Source: Corinectria fuckeliana (taxonomy: Eukaryota; Ascomycota; Sordariomycetes; Hypocreales; Nectriaceae). From it: DNA of 64,000 nt. The DNA lies in assembly GCA_019137255.1 (NCBI GenBank), contig WPDH01000052.1:186001-250000 (forward strand), in the 5' to 3' direction. Position 1 is the stretch's first letter. Each line of letters opens with the position of its first letter. The notes under the pieces were generated by a model that searched no databases, was not told the DNA's origin, and saw only the letters and a list, made by a program, of their open reading frames with translations. Below are positions 33,173-44,562 of the stretch, one piece after another. Both the position numbers and the translations under genes were made by a program.

Positions 33173-33777
33173 ATGGGCGCCACCATCTCTGTCATCAAGG
33201 TAAGCCCAGCAAAGCCGCCGTGCGCAACCCTCTCTCTCGAAGACCCGAGTCAACTAACACGAAATCGCAGACGCTCATAGTCCCCGCCATCATCTCTCTC
33301 ATCCTCTTCGTCGTCCTCACCTACGTCCTCGTCCCCGCCTGGCGACGCTACCGAAGCCGATACAGCCAGTACCTCCCCCTCGATACCCTCTCCTCCCAAA
33401 CATCGTCCCTCCGCCAGCGCATTACCTCCCGCATCGCTTCCATCTCCCTCCCCGGAAGCTGGAGGCCCGAAAGAAACCCCGTCTTTGCTAGTAGGGCTAG
33501 CTCCGACGACGGTCTTGGAGACGACGATGGCGAGGAGCTCGGTGATGTCGACGACGAGACTTGGCGTGTTATGGGGAGGGATGCGCAGACGGATCAGCCG
33601 GACCATAATAGGCGGTTGAGTAGAGAGTAAGTGTTTGGAGATGCCGCCAAATTACACCGTCTCTTGCTTAGGTGTGTCGTGTTGCTGACACCAATCCCTA
33701 GTCTTGAGGAAGGGTTCAGGGACGACAGTGACGACGAGCCAGACCGGCCCATGCAAAATGCCAACGTTAGAGTATAG
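33173..33777 (+). CDS. Small single-span membrane protein, uncharacterised
   Basis: Three exons, 33173-33199, 33271-33626 and 33702-33777 (introns 71 and 75 bp), give 152 residues. The 27-nt first exon encodes MGATISVIK. A strong hydrophobic segment follows immediately (about residues 10-32: LIVPAIISLILFVVLTYVLV), then a basic stop-transfer WRRYRSRY. The remaining residues are Ser-rich, then acidic (DDGLGDDDGEELGDVDDE). An N-out or signal-anchor orientation is plausible from the following positive charges. No family is recognised. All three splice sites are canonical and restore one frame, and codon use is C-rich at third positions, which supports a real gene. Confidence 0.75.
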
Positions 33778-34031
33778 CGTGTTCCATTATATCCGTTTCT
33801 CCGGCCCAAGCCCACGGCCAAGCGTTTTTGCATTCTTCGAAACTACCAACATATCATCACAATAATGAAGCAAGATCAAATACCGCTGAACGGTTCCAGT
33901 TTCATTCACATGTGGCTACTCTCTATCGACTACTTGACTTCTCCTTCTAACCATACCGCTGAAAACATTTCGCTGCAAACCCCAAAACTCCAACATGTCC
34001 ATCAATACGCGTCCATTTCCATGTCATCGAC

Positions 34032-35164
34032 TTACTCCCCTCCACCGCCGCCGCCGCCATCGCCACCGCCATCACCACCAGTGTCCCCAACGTCCTCGTG
34101 ATGCCCATGGTTCTCATGGTTCCCCTGGAAGTTTTGGCTAATTACTTGGTCCTGTTGGTGATGAACTGGTGCTATTTCGTCCCCGGCATCATCCTCGGGA
34201 ACGAACATGCCTTGGTTGGGAGCTCTCATCTGTCGTTCCCTCATCTTCTTCCGTGTTCCTTTGGGCACCTGTCGCTCGCACAGCTTGTCGAACTTTGCCC
34301 ATTTCTTGAGGAACCATTTCTCCGCCTTCTTGTCCAGCTTGTTTTCCTTCGAGGCCAAGCGGTAGCTGTGAAAGAACGTTCTCAATCTCGAAGTTCTCCC
34401 ATCGTTAAATTCCTCGTGCTTCCGCGCATCTCTATGCTTTTGCACGGACTCTTCGACGGACTTGTTCATCTTCTCGCCCTCATGTGTCTCGCAATACTCA
34501 CACTGCCAAGGGATTAAATCTCTCGTGGTGTCAGTGAACGGTCGTTGGTTTGGTTGCGTCGTGGGAATGGCATGGTGTTCGCACTCATGCCGAAGGGAAA
34601 TGCAGTCACCGTGCGGGCATCGATTTCTGCGGCCTTGATGGAAGTTCAACCACCAGAAGAGGCATTGATGCCCGAAGACATGACCACAGGGAAGGTAGGC
34701 CTTGTGCTCCGGCAAGAAACGGTAGCTTCTTCGGTTCCCGATCGGATTGTTGCACATCGAACAAGTAGTTCGCTCTCGGAGACTTGGGTCAGACTCATCT
34801 AAATGTGGATTCTCTATAAGATCCGGAATTAGAGGGTGCTCATTGGAAAAGGGCATGGCTGGTCTGTGGTCATACCTCTGTGAGAGGGGATGTTGTCGTT
34901 CTGTGAGAGGGGAATCACAGGGTCATGGTTGTGTAGGACCCTCCCCAGCTCAATGCCAGGTGGTGCATCAGAGGGAACCTCCATGATGTCTTCAAGTCTG
35001 ACGCCTGGATCATGGTCCAGCTGAGGGGGGACTTGAACGACAGGAGGGGCATGGCTCCGGGTCCGGCTCTCAGCCCTCTCCAAGCGGCGCATCCTTCGAC
35101 TGGAAGGGGAAACAGAACGAAAGCCATCCATCAGAGTGGAAGAGATGTTCGTGTAGAAAGGCAT
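34032..35164 (-). CDS. RING-type zinc finger protein
   Basis: Exons 35164-34876 and 34813-34032 (62-bp GTATGA...ATAG intron with a CTAAT branch) give 356 residues. The RING-like core is C114-x2-C117 (TTCSMCNNP), C139-G-H141 with C147 (LPCGHVFGHQCLFWWL) and C162-x4-C167 (RCPHGDC). The fifth ligand position, usually H or C three residues after the CGH His, is Gly144 with His145 next to it, so the second metal site may be slightly altered. A second pair (WQCEYCETHEG) follows near residue 200. The tail is Gly/Asp-rich low complexity. E3 ubiquitin ligase activity is likely for RING proteins but not shown here. The ATG at 34856 lies inside the intron and is not a start. Confidence 0.82.
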
Positions 35165-35978
35165 GGCGGGTGAGTCAGGTCGTCTGAATGATCTCCTGCT
35201 AGGCCGAGGCGAATTGTGGGAGCTTGCACCGAAACACAACACACGGAGGTGATGGTTCAATGATGAACAATGAAAGCAATGGGGAGCGGCAACGAAATGG
35301 AGAACCAAAAATGGCTGCTAGAGCAATGGATGTTGTAGCAATGTAGTGATGGATTGCGAGTTGCGTTGGTGTTGGATGGTGGGAGAGAGAAGTCGGAATC
35401 AGGAGAGTCGGACGGGGGGGGTTTTATTCGCCCTTCTTTTCTTGAACGGGCGTCTCTTTCCTTGAGGCAAAGGGAGACGATGAAAGAAGAAAGGCGTTGG
35501 TCAGAGTAGATGAAGCAGGATCTTGCGTCGTCAGTCGAGATGCTCCTGCCCAAGTTGCCAGTCACAGTAAGTTGCCGCTCAGCTCTTAGTACCCAAGATC
35601 CTCAAACTACCTACAGTACCCAACAGTCGCACTTGTTCGCATCGCGAATAGTACAGCACCACCAGTGAGCAAGCAAAACTGTAGCTAAATAGTTCACATC
35701 TTTCTTTGCTCATCGCAATAATATTTCATGTAGCTTCGTGGCTGCTACCGATCTGCGTGTTAAATGCAAGCAAAATGTTGATTATAAAGGTGGGAGGTAG
35801 ATACAAGGTACAGTCTAATTAGGTACTCCAACCTGCCCCACCAAAGTCTTAGGCTCTCTCACTGATCAACACCAAATCATCAACGTCACAACGCTGTCGT
35901 CGTCGTCGCTTCTTTAATTTGCACCCAACCCGACGCATTTGAACCCGGAGCGGCTGCCCTCCGCCCCTTCTCTTAAAC
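35165..35978. other. Divergent promoter, RING gene and HUS1
   Basis: About 810 bp between start codons. It contains a CAT/CAA-rich stretch near 35260-35390 and AT-rich sequence around 35690-35830. No gene is seen. Confidence 0.6.
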
Positions 35979-37210
35979 ATGCGGTTTCGGACAGAACTGA
36001 AAAACATCCGCACCTTCGCGAGTAGGAAACTGCCCTTCACTTGCCAGACCCGAATGCTGAATGCTCGGTCACGATCGCTCCGAGTTCGTTGCTAACCATG
36101 GCCAGAGCTCACCGCCGCCCTCTCCTCCCTAGAAAAGATTGCCTGGTTGCGCCTGAGCGATGACACCGCTCGTTTCACTGTCATCCCAGACATGGGATCT
36201 CAGGTTTGGGCGTATGTCTCTCCATATCGCTGCGTCCATCTATCGCCAGTGCCCTGTGAATCCGCGTCGCCAGCACCCTCATGAGCATAGCCAACCTCTC
36301 AGAGCGGACCCCTCGCTGACTGAATAGCTCCCTCGCCATGGACTTCATCTTCGACAAGTACCACATTCAATCTGCCGAGGCCTCCAACACGATCAACCTC
36401 GAGCTGCCACTACAGCCCCTCCAACGCGCCCTGAAATCCGCCCTCAACAGCATCTCCGCCTCCCTCCGCCTAACCAAGAAGGACGGCATGCCAGTCCTCT
36501 CCATGACCATCACCACCAACACCAGCGCCAATCCTCCCAACGCCCCTGGCATGTCGAAGCCTTCTGCCACTACCAGTGACGACCCTTTTGACGATGACGA
36601 CATGTTTCATGCTGAGCACCTCGAGACTTCTCTCCGGCGCGAGCATGAGAAGATCATCACCCAGGATATCCCCGTCCGCGTTCTCCATCCAGAGACTGTC
36701 GAGACCATCATGCAGCCCAAGGTTCGTGAGCCAGATGTTCACATCCAGTTGCCGCCCCTACTCCAGCTTAAGGCCATTTCGGATCGCTTCACCAAGCTAG
36801 CTCTCGCGTCCAGCTCGTCTACCGGTGCTGCCGCCAAAGCCCCCAAGCTTGACCTCAGCGCGAACATGCATGGCGGCCTGCGCCTACGCATTGCCACCGA
36901 AACTACCGATATCTGCAGCGTGTGGTCCAACCTCGATAATCCGGAGCTGGACCCAACCCAGCTCGACGGCCCCGTTGAAGACCACCCCAGCACCAAGTTC
37001 CGCGAAGATGGCCCAGATAGGTGGGCCACCGTTCGGGTCGACGGCAAGGACTGGAGTAGAGTGCTAAGTGTTGGTCGGCTCGAGGGCAGAGTGATTGCCT
37101 GCTTCTCTGACGACCATGCCTTGATCCTCTACGTCTACGTGCCACAGTACGACGATGCCACGGCCGATGACTCTGTCGTCACGGTACGGCCCTTCCTGCC
37201 AACTACCTGA
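35979..37210 (+). CDS. HUS1: Checkpoint clamp protein Hus1
   Basis: Three exons, 35979-36021, 36106-36211 and 36328-37210 (introns 84 and 116 bp), give 343 residues. The N-terminus MRFRTELKNIRTFAKLTAALSSLEKIAWLRL is the PCNA-like first strand-helix of Hus1 and is only found after splicing two short exons upstream of the long ORF. The VWASLAMDFIFDKYHIQS segment crosses the second junction. Hus1 with Rad9 and Rad1 forms the 9-1-1 sliding clamp that signals DNA damage to ATR-type kinases. LELPLQPLQRALKSAL and VSVGRLEGRVIACFSDDHALILYVYV-like strands (VLSVGRLEGRVIACF) are typical. The ATG at 36338 is internal. The first donor, GTAGGA, is slightly weak but a CTAAC branch is present. Confidence 0.93.
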
Positions 37211-37755
37211 ATATGTTCAGCTAACAACGAGTAGTATTATGTCCAATCATATAGTGTTTAATCAGCATAGCCAACTAAAACGGGGCGAATTTATGGCGTT
37301 CAGGTTCGGATCGAAATAGATGGCGGTCTAACGGGTTGTCGAGGAGTTGGTAGGATATGCAATGCTATTCATTAGTCCCAAGACGATATTCTACAAATAC
37401 AAGCACGATCATATGAAAAGAGATCTTTGACTGCATTACTATTTCGTATTCCATATACTCGCAAACCGAATAAGGTCTCGACAATACGCCACCATGTCTT
37501 ATTGTTCGCGGTGATCCAAAAGAAACTGATTAAAACGGAGTATCCTCTTCTCCAAAGCATACAGCTCAGCGAATTAAAGCGGCCTCCGCGACAGGGATCC
37601 TTCCCTCCGTGCTGATGTACGCAAAAGTACACGAAATCAATGGTCTATTATACAGAATAGTTTGGTCCGAGACAGACCCCCGGGAAACGCCAGATGAACA
37701 GGTTGATGCCCAAAGTGGCACAAAAGCACCATTGCTCCCACGTGTTCAATACTTC
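37211..37755. other. Convergent 3' region, HUS1 and SEC16
   Basis: A 545-bp spacer between stops, AT-richer than the coding flanks. No gene is called. Confidence 0.6.
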
Positions 37756-40700
37756 TTACTTCGCCATGACGTCAATGTAGCGGCCGCCCTTGCGCGGCTT
37801 CTTCTTCTCGCCCGGCTTGCGGGGCTGAGCGGCACCGAGGAGGTCGTCGATGCTGCTGGCGTTGCTCATGCTCGTAGTAGGTCTGCTCGGAGGAGCACTT
37901 CCGGGCCCTCCGAAACTACCGCTGGACACGGATCGGGCCATGAGGGGAGGTGGTGCGGGCAGGCCCAGGTTATCCATCGAGGGGGCCCTCCTTAGCTCCG
38001 GGGTCGCTGAGCGCATGTGAAGAGGAAAGGCAGACGACGGTGCGCTACTACTAATAGCCATTGGTGGCGGAGGTGTTCCACTCGTTGGTGGAGGAGTCCC
38101 AGAGACAGATCGAGGAATGGCCCTTGGTGGAGGCGGCGTCGCCGTTTTCGCCGCTGTGTTCTCGGCGCCTGACTTCTTGTTGACCCATCGCTTCAGATCA
38201 GGATCGTACACAAAGCTGCTGGCTTCTCCCAGCTTGGCTCGGATAGGCTTGCCAGGTGATTGGTCGCCAGCTGGAGAGGGCGATTCCGCCTTCTTGCCAC
38301 CACCGAACCACCCAGAGAACCCCCAGCCCTTCTTGGCCGATTGTTGAGCGGCAGCACGTTTCGCTGGTCTCAAGTTAGCTGAGTTTCTCCTTTCCGGGGA
38401 TATAAACTTACCATCCTCCTCAGCCGCTTTACGGAACATCTCATCATTTTCCCGGTCCTTCTCAGTCTTCGATTGGTCCTTGTTTCTTGAGGCAGGGATA
38501 TCATCGTCATCATCATCCATGAAGCTCTTCTTCTTAGGCTTTTGCGACTCCTCTCCATCCTCGGCATCTGCTTGCGTGTCAGGCTCATAAGCGGGCGGCT
38601 CGTAGCTGTACGGCTGGAATGACGGTGGCTCATATCCACCACTACCGCTCTCAATTGCATTCGCCTCGGGCGCAAGGGGACTAGGCGTCATTACAGGCGG
38701 CTCATATCCGTACCCAAGAGGCTGGTAACCATGCTGAGTCGACTCGGTGGTCTTGTCCTCGCCACCCCTAGGGAGTGCAGGCATACTTGAGGACGTTGGA
38801 ATGCCGAAGGGCTGGTATCCGTCGGATGGAGAAGGTGCCTGTGTGATCTGAGCCGGGGGTGCTAGTCCTGGGAATCCGGCGGTACTAGAAACCGTGTGTG
38901 AAAGGTTTGGCTCGGACGCTGAAGGAGCTGCGGGAACATAGCTGCTAGGTGGCGCCGACGCTGGGGTGATTCCTAGGTACGAAGGCTCGTAAGAGTTCCT
39001 GGAATACTCGTTTGAGCTTCGCTCCATCGAGCTCCTCGGGCCCGGCGTGTATTGGGATGTAGGATCGTAGGGGTTGGACGAGGGAGTAGCCGTCACCGCT
39101 GCTGGGGCATACTTGGATGCTGTAACAGTGGCTGGGGGATGACCGGCACCCATGGGGTATCCAGGCGACTGTCCACCACCATACACCTCAAAGTTGGAGA
39201 CAGAGGGAGATCGGCTCATTGTGGGCGTCGTAGCGATGCGACCAAATGGCCCAGACTCGCCCTCGCCGCCGACTCCAGCTCCATTCTTCTCGTTCTCGTC
39301 TCCAGCGACAAACTTGTTGAACCTGTTCCACATACTATCCGAAACCTTGTTCATGCTTGGCTTCGAGATCCAAGAATTGCTTTCTTCCTTAGGGGCCTGC
39401 TTAAGTCTTGTCATGAAGTCATCAACAGCAGTTTCCAAGATGAGGTGGTGGTAAGGCGACCTCTTCGTCTGCGAACTCATCGCAGTTGCAATTGCTTCGC
39501 AGTACTGCAAAGCCTTGTCCCGGTGACCATACTCAGCAAGAGTCATGGCATGCTGGAGTTTGTAGGCGGCAAGGTGAGGGGTACCGGCTGCGGCTGCCGG
39601 TCCTCCGGCGAGTGAAAGGCCGTACTCGTAGACTTCGCTGAGCTGGAGGGCCTCTGTCTCCTTAGCAAACTGATCAGACTGCTGGTGATGATCCGAGCCC
39701 AGGAGCACAAAGCTAGCGTTCGGGTCGTCGAGACCACCAAAGACAGCTGCATTTCGGCCAAAGAGGAAGCAGATGTGGGCTGCTTCGGCTCTTCCGTAGC
39801 TAGACAGCAGGTTTCCAAGCGCGTTCAGCCCACGAATGTCATCGACACTACGGTTGCTGAGGACTAGACACAACGTCTCCCGCCACTTGTCCAGCCCGTC
39901 CAGAGTAGCCTTTGCAGGGCCTGGACCAGACTGGGTTGACATGAGTTGCAGACCGGTTCGAGTGTGAATAGGAACAAGCTCGTCAACACAGTCATCGAAG
40001 TTCCCGGACAGAACTTTGTACAACGCCGCCATTGACTCATTGTTGTGACCAGGATAATTGACCTCATTTCGGACGAACTCTTGAGCAACCCGCTTGTAGA
40101 GATCGCCCGACACGGTGTGTGAGATCAACATGGCGTGGCCCCACAATCGTTTGTCAACCAAGGCCCAGACAGCCTTCTCACTATCACCCCTCAATAGGTG
40201 ATGCCGAATTTGGTCCATGGTCGAAACGTCAGCTCCGTCGGCTTGCATGGCAGTGACCGCGGACCCAACACCCAAGCCACCGATACCAGGGAACAGCGCA
40301 TCGTCATCTGCAGTTGGCGTGATGGTGCCAGGTGAAAGAACATCTCGCACGGCCTTCTCTACTTCCGGAGTACCCTCGAGGGTGCCATCAAACTCGATGA
40401 ATATGCGCAGAATTCTCCACAACAGCAACCGCTCAATTGCCCGTTTGGCCTCTAGGGACAGATGGGAATTGAACGAGACCTCAGGCAAGTCCTTCTCCAA
40501 CACCTCAATGCCAGCAGTCAACCAGGCAACGGTCTCCTTCTTCTTGGATTTGCCCTTAAGAGGACCCGGAAACCTGGCAAGGCGGTCCTGGAGCGGCTCA
40601 ATATCCTTAACATTGCGGACCTTGACTTCACCAGGTGAGCGAATGATAGTAGGCAAAGCCTGGCCCATGCCATAACGAGGAACACTGTTGGGGAACGAGG

Positions 40701-43587
40701 TAACCATAGTGCCACCAAGGCCCCAAGAGAAGACCGGAACACCCTTCCACCGTTGAAGAGGATCCTTCTCCCGTCCGTCAGTAGGCGCAACCATGTTCAT
40801 TGTTATGGACTGGCCTCGAACTCGGGTAACAGGAGCGTATGGAACAGTTGTCGACCTCGACAAGTTTGGAGGCGTTGCCGAGTGGGCAGAAGAAGGACGA
40901 CGAGTAGAGTCGGCGGATTTCGTAGCTTGCTTGTGACCATATGCGGCGCCTGGAGACCCAGTTTGAGCACGAGGAGGTGGAACAAATCCAGCGTGTGCTG
41001 TTGGAGGAGCGTGTGGCGCATATGGCACATAGCTCGGGCCAGATTGCTTAGGGGGGGATAGCGTCAGTTGCCCAGCGTAACTGGGAGGCGGCGGGGTGCG
41101 GCGAGTTGCTTTTGGTGAGTTTCCAGGGCTATACCGGGATTCGACATGAGAAAGAGGAGCATGAGTAGCACTCAGAGACCTATTAGGAGTAGTTTGCTCC
41201 TCTTCTTCATCAACCTCACGAGTTGGAGGGAGGGACGAGACACGATTTAGCCGGGGCTCGTGAGATGAGTTCCTTCGACGCTCCGCCAGAGTCATTTCCC
41301 CATTAAGACCACGGTTTGTCTCACAATGAGTCAAGGGACTCGACGTCCTAGGTTGGTGAGGCAGTTGGTGTGGCATTTGGTGTGGTATTTGGTGCGGCAG
41401 GATGGGCGGGGGAACTGCCGACGCCGCAACAGGCCCATATGAGTTGTGTTGTTTCAGGGCAGGAGGCGCTGGGGAATAGCGGCTATTTGCAGGCACCGGG
41501 GGGGCTGTATGGCTCCCTGTGGCTCCAGGAGCTGGCGAGTATCTAGATACAATTGTGGAGGGCGGAGGCATGTGGTTGACGGGAGTTGACAGAGTAGCGA
41601 AGGGGCTCGCCCGTTCAGGGGCAACCAGGCCTGCAACCCCAGCCAGCTGAGCGGCTGGGGAATGGGTTGGAGCAAGTGTGTTCGCAGGTACAGGTGGAGG
41701 TGGCATCTGGTTCACAGCTGAATGCATCGGGGGAGCACTATGGGCCTGTTGGGCTGGAGAAGGAGCCCGATGGCTCGTTCTTGAGCTTAGGTGAGGCTTA
41801 GGTGCTATAGGCAATTCCTCAAAGAAGCTGTCCTTGTGCTGTAAGACAGGAGTTGGAGGCTTCTGGTGTATAGGAGGTCCCTGGTGCAGTGGTGGCCCTT
41901 GGCTACCGTGGCTCGAGCTGGGGGGAGAAAGTGAATTGGAAGGTGGGCCAGGCATGAACATGCTGGCGCTTCGATGCAATGACGGTCCTTGGGGAGGGGG
42001 GACGTTGGCTTTGGGGAGCTGCTGCATGCTAGCTCGCTTTCGGGGCTTCACCACAGGTGTGACGAGATCCGTAGGCAAGTCATAGGGTGACGAATATCCT
42101 CCTCTAGATTTGTCGGCATAACTTTGAGCTCTCGGCGGCTCAGGCCTCGCGGTGGCAGGAGTGTTGTATTGAGGTGCCGCTCCATATGGTGTCAGAATCG
42201 GCGTGGGGGCACCGTATATACCAATAGGAGTGGGTTGCGTCGTTGTGGGAGTATAGGTTGCTGCTCGTTGAGTAGGTGGCTTTTGGGGAGCGTACGGGTT
42301 TGATCCCGAGCCCTCGGAAGCCGCTTGCGCCGGAGCTGGAGCAACCTCATCATCCTCCAGGAATCCTTCGTCGTCACTGCCCAAAAAGGCAGCCGGATCA
42401 ACCTCCTTGTTTTCTGGCGAGTTGTCGTCAAGGAGGAAATCGTCCTCGTCATCGTCCTCCTCGAAAGCCGCCTCCCATTTGGCAGCCAGATCCTTAGGTT
42501 GGCCGTCGACAGTCTTGACCTCGGAAGTAGAAATGACATCCACCTTCTCAGCAGCATTGTTTAGCTCTTCTTCCTCCTCTGCCTCTTCGAGGGTAGACTG
42601 GCGCGAGAGGGTGCCAGGGTTTACCGAATCCAAAACTTGCATGGTAGATTTGCGCTCCAGAGCTGGCGCTGGCAGTCCGTTCAAATCAATACTCATGCTT
42701 GAACCTTGAACCTGGCTAAAGAAGTCGTCACCAGCCCCGGTGTCGTCGTCGAAAGAGCTAGCTACAGCGGGTGTCGCGTCCTGGTTCCCATCGGATGTTT
42801 GCTCCTTTCCGGTTTGAGAGATCAACGGGATGCCCTCCTCGTATCGCGCCTCGGAGGCCTGTTCATCGGCTCTTTGAAGGTCTCCGCCAATCGAGATGGA
42901 TCGTGCATGTTGCCTGTGAGGAGCGTTGAGGTCATTAGCAGCTTCCGGTGCATTCCCTCGTTGATATTCCTGTTCCTCGGCGTCAACATCTCGTTCAGTC
43001 TCTTCCAGAAGATCCGAGGCCTGGTTCGAAGGCAATGGCTGTTGTTCGTGGGAGTCTGGACTCGAGTTCACCGGTGGCACGGCCGGGAAGGAGTTTGATC
43101 GATCCGTGGGAGGCATGAACTTGAAAGGATCCGTGTCCGTACGGGAGAGGTTCCAGTCGCCATCATCGTCATCGTCGTAGCTGATATCGTGGGATACGGT
43201 TCGAGCAAACGACATAGAACTAGTATGTAGCGAGGTCGAGGACTTGGGCTTGGAGATTGCGTTTGCCTCAGGGATCTCTGCGGGTTGCTCGGTGGGAAGC
43301 TGCTCGGAGGGCGGTTGTTCAGCTACTACCTCGTTGGAAGCTGCTAGGTCATCGCCATCATCCTGTGGAGCCCAAGCACCAGTCGCGTCTTCGTCGTTGG
43401 AGCCATTCATATCGATGTGTAACGGCGATTCTTGCGTTGTGAGCTTCTCGAACTGGACAGGTTGGCCTGGTGGTGATGACGTCGGCTGGGTCGCGTCGGC
43501 GGGTGCCTCGGTCGGAACAGCATCAACAGCCGCGTTATTGGGCATCATAGCCGGATGCCATGGCGAGTCTGACGACTCAGCAGCCAT
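37756..43587 (-). CDS. SEC16: COPII coat assembly scaffold Sec16
   Basis: Exons 43587-38412 and 38363-37756 flank a 48-bp intron, giving 1,927 residues. Sec16 organises ER exit sites by binding Sar1 and COPII subunits. The N-terminal 900 residues are disordered and Ser/Pro/acidic. The conserved central domain starts near residue 935 (LQRWKGVPVFSWGLGGTMVTSFP) and runs through the ACE1 helical solenoid to about 1480 (RDKALQYCEAIATAM). The C-terminal region has KKGWGFSGWFGG and ends with short basic RKGGRYIDVMAK. The intron (38411-38364: GTAAGT, GCTAAC, CCAG) is 3n and stop-free, so the unspliced frame also reads through; splicing gives EEDAKRAAAQQSAKKGWGF, which matches the family better than the read-through with 16 extra residues. 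It is transcribed away from the ABC transporter's 3' end. Confidence 0.95.
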   Translation of the reverse strand: MAAESSDSPWHPAMMPNNAAVDAVPTEAPADATQPTSSPPGQPVQFEKLTTQESPLHIDMNGSNDEDATGAWAPQDDGDDLAASNEVVAEQPPSEQLPTEQPAEIPEANAISKPKSSTSLHTSSMSFARTVSHDISYDDDDDGDWNLSRTDTDPFKFMPPTDRSNSFPAVPPVNSSPDSHEQQPLPSNQASDLLEETERDVDAEEQEYQRGNAPEAANDLNAPHRQHARSISIGGDLQRADEQASEARYEEGIPLISQTGKEQTSDGNQDATPAVASSFDDDTGAGDDFFSQVQGSSMSIDLNGLPAPALERKSTMQVLDSVNPGTLSRQSTLEEAEEEEELNNAAEKVDVISTSEVKTVDGQPKDLAAKWEAAFEEDDDEDDFLLDDNSPENKEVDPAAFLGSDDEGFLEDDEVAPAPAQAASEGSGSNPYAPQKPPTQRAATYTPTTTQPTPIGIYGAPTPILTPYGAAPQYNTPATARPEPPRAQSYADKSRGGYSSPYDLPTDLVTPVVKPRKRASMQQLPKANVPPPQGPSLHRSASMFMPGPPSNSLSPPSSSHGSQGPPLHQGPPIHQKPPTPVLQHKDSFFEELPIAPKPHLSSRTSHRAPSPAQQAHSAPPMHSAVNQMPPPPVPANTLAPTHSPAAQLAGVAGLVAPERASPFATLSTPVNHMPPPSTIVSRYSPAPGATGSHTAPPVPANSRYSPAPPALKQHNSYGPVAASAVPPPILPHQIPHQMPHQLPHQPRTSSPLTHCETNRGLNGEMTLAERRRNSSHEPRLNRVSSLPPTREVDEEEEQTTPNRSLSATHAPLSHVESRYSPGNSPKATRRTPPPPSYAGQLTLSPPKQSGPSYVPYAPHAPPTAHAGFVPPPRAQTGSPGAAYGHKQATKSADSTRRPSSAHSATPPNLSRSTTVPYAPVTRVRGQSITMNMVAPTDGREKDPLQRWKGVPVFSWGLGGTMVTSFPNSVPRYGMGQALPTIIRSPGEVKVRNVKDIEPLQDRLARFPGPLKGKSKKKETVAWLTAGIEVLEKDLPEVSFNSHLSLEAKRAIERLLLWRILRIFIEFDGTLEGTPEVEKAVRDVLSPGTITPTADDDALFPGIGGLGVGSAVTAMQADGADVSTMDQIRHHLLRGDSEKAVWALVDKRLWGHAMLISHTVSGDLYKRVAQEFVRNEVNYPGHNNESMAALYKVLSGNFDDCVDELVPIHTRTGLQLMSTQSGPGPAKATLDGLDKWRETLCLVLSNRSVDDIRGLNALGNLLSSYGRAEAAHICFLFGRNAAVFGGLDDPNASFVLLGSDHHQQSDQFAKETEALQLSEVYEYGLSLAGGPAAAAGTPHLAAYKLQHAMTLAEYGHRDKALQYCEAIATAMSSQTKRSPYHHLILETAVDDFMTRLKQAPKEESNSWISKPSMNKVSDSMWNRFNKFVAGDENEKNGAGVGGEGESGPFGRIATTPTMSRSPSVSNFEVYGGGQSPGYPMGAGHPPATVTASKYAPAAVTATPSSNPYDPTSQYTPGPRSSMERSSNEYSRNSYEPSYLGITPASAPPSSYVPAAPSASEPNLSHTVSSTAGFPGLAPPAQITQAPSPSDGYQPFGIPTSSSMPALPRGGEDKTTESTQHGYQPLGYGYEPPVMTPSPLAPEANAIESGSGGYEPPSFQPYSYEPPAYEPDTQADAEDGEESQKPKKKSFMDDDDDDIPASRNKDQSKTEKDRENDEMFRKAAEEDGKFISPERRNSANLRPAKRAAAQQSAKKGWGFSGWFGGGKKAESPSPAGDQSPGKPIRAKLGEASSFVYDPDLKRWVNKKSGAENTAAKTATPPPPRAIPRSVSGTPPPTSGTPPPPMAISSSAPSSAFPLHMRSATPELRRAPSMDNLGLPAPPPLMARSVSSGSFGGPGSAPPSRPTTSMSNASSIDDLLGAAQPRKPGEKKKPRKGGRYIDVMAK
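38364..38411 (-). other. SEC16: 48-bp in-frame, stop-free intron of SEC16
   Basis: On the minus strand the donor is GTAAGT at 38411, the branch GCTAAC and the acceptor ACCAG ending at 38364. The length is 16 codons, with no stop. Either retention or splicing keeps the frame. Confidence 0.85.
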
Positions 43588-44562
43588 TTCGAGGCCGAGT
43601 CAAGCAGGACGAGCGATGGTGGTTGAAGACAAGACTGAATGCAAGCACAATACTTCGCGATGGCGTCAGCAGCTGGACGCAGGTTTCCAAGGGGTAAGCT
43701 GCGAGGCAGTGACTTGGCGGCCTCAGTGGCAAGCAGCGCACCGATAAAGCTAGTGGGAGAATTGGCGCACCTATTATACAAAGAATCGAATGCTGTCGTG
43801 TCAAGAAAAGTCGGCCTTCGCCATAGTCGAGTCGAGAGTCGGGGAGTTTGCGGGATGAAGGAAAAGGAGTCCGGAAGGTAATGTACAGTACAGATCGCAA
43901 ATGCAAGTTGGCATGTACCCAGATTTAGGCGTTCCGACTAGTAGTCGACTGCTGTTTTCGTTCCTTCCCTACCTTGGACCGGCCAGGCCCGCTTGTGGCG
44001 CGTGGCGGACAGAGCGGGCCCGGTTTCCGTCATCCCGACTATTAGCCGGGTAATGCAAGCTCTCCTCGACGACCGGAATTTCCTTTTTTGTCCCCAATTA
44101 ATTTAACATGGCAATAGATGCACTCAACCACGATTAGACAGGGATCGTTTGGAAGCTTTTTTGCATACGATTTCCCGGGGAGAGCTATTCTTTTAGAGTT
44201 CGTTATCGCTCAGCTAAGTGCTAATCCCAGTCTTTTATTCCAGTAGCAGTCAGCGCAGGATTCGCTCAAAACATCGCTACTTATCCTTCCGTAAAAGACC
44301 TAAGAGAGACAATGTCTCACACCCCTAAACTAAACTCCCTCTCACCATCCCCTCACCAACTGCTCAACCAGTTACTGGAATAAAGGTATTTTAAGTGAAA
44401 ATCATGGAACCATTCTCATTCAGCTAGACACTGTGCGCCGGAGTGGTTTCTATATTACAACATCATACAACCTTCCTCAGTATCCGTACACAACCGAGAA
44501 ACACTATTTCGTATACGCGTATATCCAGAGTGTACAGGCTTTTATCGCCAAATTCGACTTCA
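43588..44562. other. Intergenic between ABC transporter 3' end and SEC16 start
   Basis: About 975 bp of co-directional spacer holding the SEC16 promoter and the ABC transporter 3' UTR. AT-rich at 44090-44560. Short open frames near 44443-44660 on the plus strand overlap the ABC gene end and are not supported. Confidence 0.55.

Noticed and set aside
36338..36340. ATG at 36338 as HUS1 start
   Set aside because: Two short upstream exons encode the conserved Hus1 N-terminus and splice in frame.
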